Assembly: GCA_964461995.1 (NCBI GenBank)
Contig: CAYWXL010000131.1
Coordinates: 1-6,468 of the forward strand
Origin: JALSRK01 sp964461995
GTDB lineage: Bacteria > Acidobacteriota > Terriglobia > Bryobacterales > Bryobacteraceae
Length of the DNA: 6,468 nt
Direction of reading: 5' to 3'
The position numbers and the translations under genes are program-made. Position 1 is the stretch's first letter; every line of letters begins with the position of its first letter. Below are positions 5,699-6,468 of this stretch, in pieces. The notes below the pieces were generated by a model. The model was not told the DNA's origin and searched no databases. It saw nothing but the letters and a program-made list of their open reading frames with translations.

Positions 5699-6468
5699 AT
5701 GGCCCGCACCGCCGCCGCCAACCGGAAGCCCCGCCGGCGCGACGCCCGCCGCGACTGGGAGGCGCTCTGCGGGGCCCTGTTGCTGCCGCGCCTGGTCGAA
5801 GAGCGGATGCTGCTGCTGATCCGCCAGGGACGCCTGGCGAAGTGGTTCAGCGGCTATGGGCAGGAGGCCGTGGCCGTGGGCGCCGCGGCGGCCCTGCGGC
5901 CCGAAGACTGGATCCTGCCCACCCACCGCAACCTGGGCGTCTGGACCACCCGGGGCGTTCCCCTGAAGCCCCTGTTTTGCCAGCTCATGGGCCGCGCCGG
6001 CGGCTACACCAAGGGCCGCGACCGCACCTTCCACTTCGGGCTCCTGGAGAAGCGCATCGTCGGCATGATCTCCCACATGGGGGCCATGCTGCCGGTGGCC
6101 TGCGGGCTGGGCTTGGCCGAGCATTTGCGCGGCGCCAACGCCGTGGCCCTGGCCTTCTCCGGCGACGGAGCCACCCGCGAAGGCGATTTCCACGAGGCGG
6201 TGAACCTGGCTGCGGTCTGGAAGCTGCCCGTCGTCTTCCTGGTGGAGAACAACCTCTACGGGCTCTCCACTCCGGTGGACGAGGCGATCCCCACCAAAGA
6301 CATCACCGACGCCGCGGCCGCCTACGCCATTCCCGGCGTCATCGTGGACGGCAACGACCTGCCAGCGGTCATGCAAGCCGTCGAGAAGGCCGCCGAACGG
6401 GCCCGGCGCGGCCGTGGCCCCACCCTCATCGAGGCCAAGACCTTCCGGATGCGCGGCCACGAGGAGGC
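5699..6468 (+). CDS. 2-oxoacid dehydrogenase E1 component, alpha chain (N-terminal part)
   Basis: The first 256 residues of a gene running off the right edge. E1 uses thiamine diphosphate to decarboxylate a 2-oxoacid (pyruvate or a branched-chain 2-oxoacid) and passes the acyl group to the lipoyl E2 subunit in the cytoplasm. After a basic N-terminus of about 18 residues the fold begins at DWEALCGALLLPRLVEERM. THRNLG (75-80) matches the active-site region of this family. The thiamine diphosphate motif starts with GDG at 155-157 (FSGDGATREGDFHEA) and ends with NN at 184-185 (LVENNLYG). The final RMRGHEE (250-256) is the active-site loop with its conserved His254. The RGHEEA form resembles proteins I associate with fused alpha-beta E1 enzymes and with acidobacterial or Bacteroidetes-like E1, so a beta domain may follow in the same chain. 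Substrate cannot be decided from this part. The ATG at 5699 is the first start in frame; it lacks a normally spaced ribosome binding site. It is divergent from the zinc-ribbon gene. Confidence 0.93.
   Translation, partial: MARTAAANRKPRRRDARRDWEALCGALLLPRLVEERMLLLIRQGRLAKWFSGYGQEAVAVGAAAALRPEDWILPTHRNLGVWTTRGVPLKPLFCQLMGRAGGYTKGRDRTFHFGLLEKRIVGMISHMGAMLPVACGLGLAEHLRGANAVALAFSGDGATREGDFHEAVNLAAVWKLPVVFLVENNLYGLSTPVDEAIPTKDITDAAAAYAIPGVIVDGNDLPAVMQAVEKAAERARRGRGPTLIEAKTFRMRGHEE

Noticed and set aside
5690..6460. Minus-strand open frame (256 codons) opposite the E1 alpha gene
   Set aside because: Its composition is dominated by Gly, Ala, His and Gln, typical of an antisense shadow, and the plus strand carries clear E1 motifs in the same span.

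Overview
The window is GC-rich, protein-dense bacterial chromosome. Five genes on the minus strand form a compact chemosensory operon, read from right to left: cheA (2221-4869), cheW (1720-2211), a short cheR (1040-1654), a metallo-beta-lactamase-fold hydrolase (363-1043) and the start of a soluble HAMP-containing chemoreceptor that runs off the left edge (1-327). Junctions are tight: 9 bp, 65 bp, a 4-base ATGA overlap and 35 bp. A single transcript starting upstream of cheA is therefore likely. I see no cheY, cheB or flagellar gene, but the operon continues beyond position 1.

To the right of cheA lies a roughly 350-base stretch without a convincing gene. It is followed by a small minus-strand gene for a zinc-ribbon protein with two membrane segments (5217-5513), and then a divergent plus-strand gene for a thiamine-diphosphate-dependent 2-oxoacid dehydrogenase E1 alpha chain that runs off the right edge (5699-6468). 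These two genes look unrelated to chemosensing.

The signalling parts fit together as follows. The receptor would be cytoplasmic, since its visible N-terminus has HAMP-type helices and no membrane segment. CheW and the two CheW-like domains of CheA would couple it to the kinase. The short CheR would methylate receptor glutamates. CheA has all the kinase motifs, but it lacks a recognisable P2 domain, carries a second CheW-like domain, and ends in a receiver-like domain whose phospho-acceptor Asp is Ala. The hydrolase has an intact metal-binding site and overlaps cheR, which suggests a role in the same pathway, but its substrate cannot be read from the sequence. The gene set and the E1 alpha type would suit an acidobacterium or a deltaproteobacterium-like lineage; this is an impression from family resemblance, not a demonstrated assignment.
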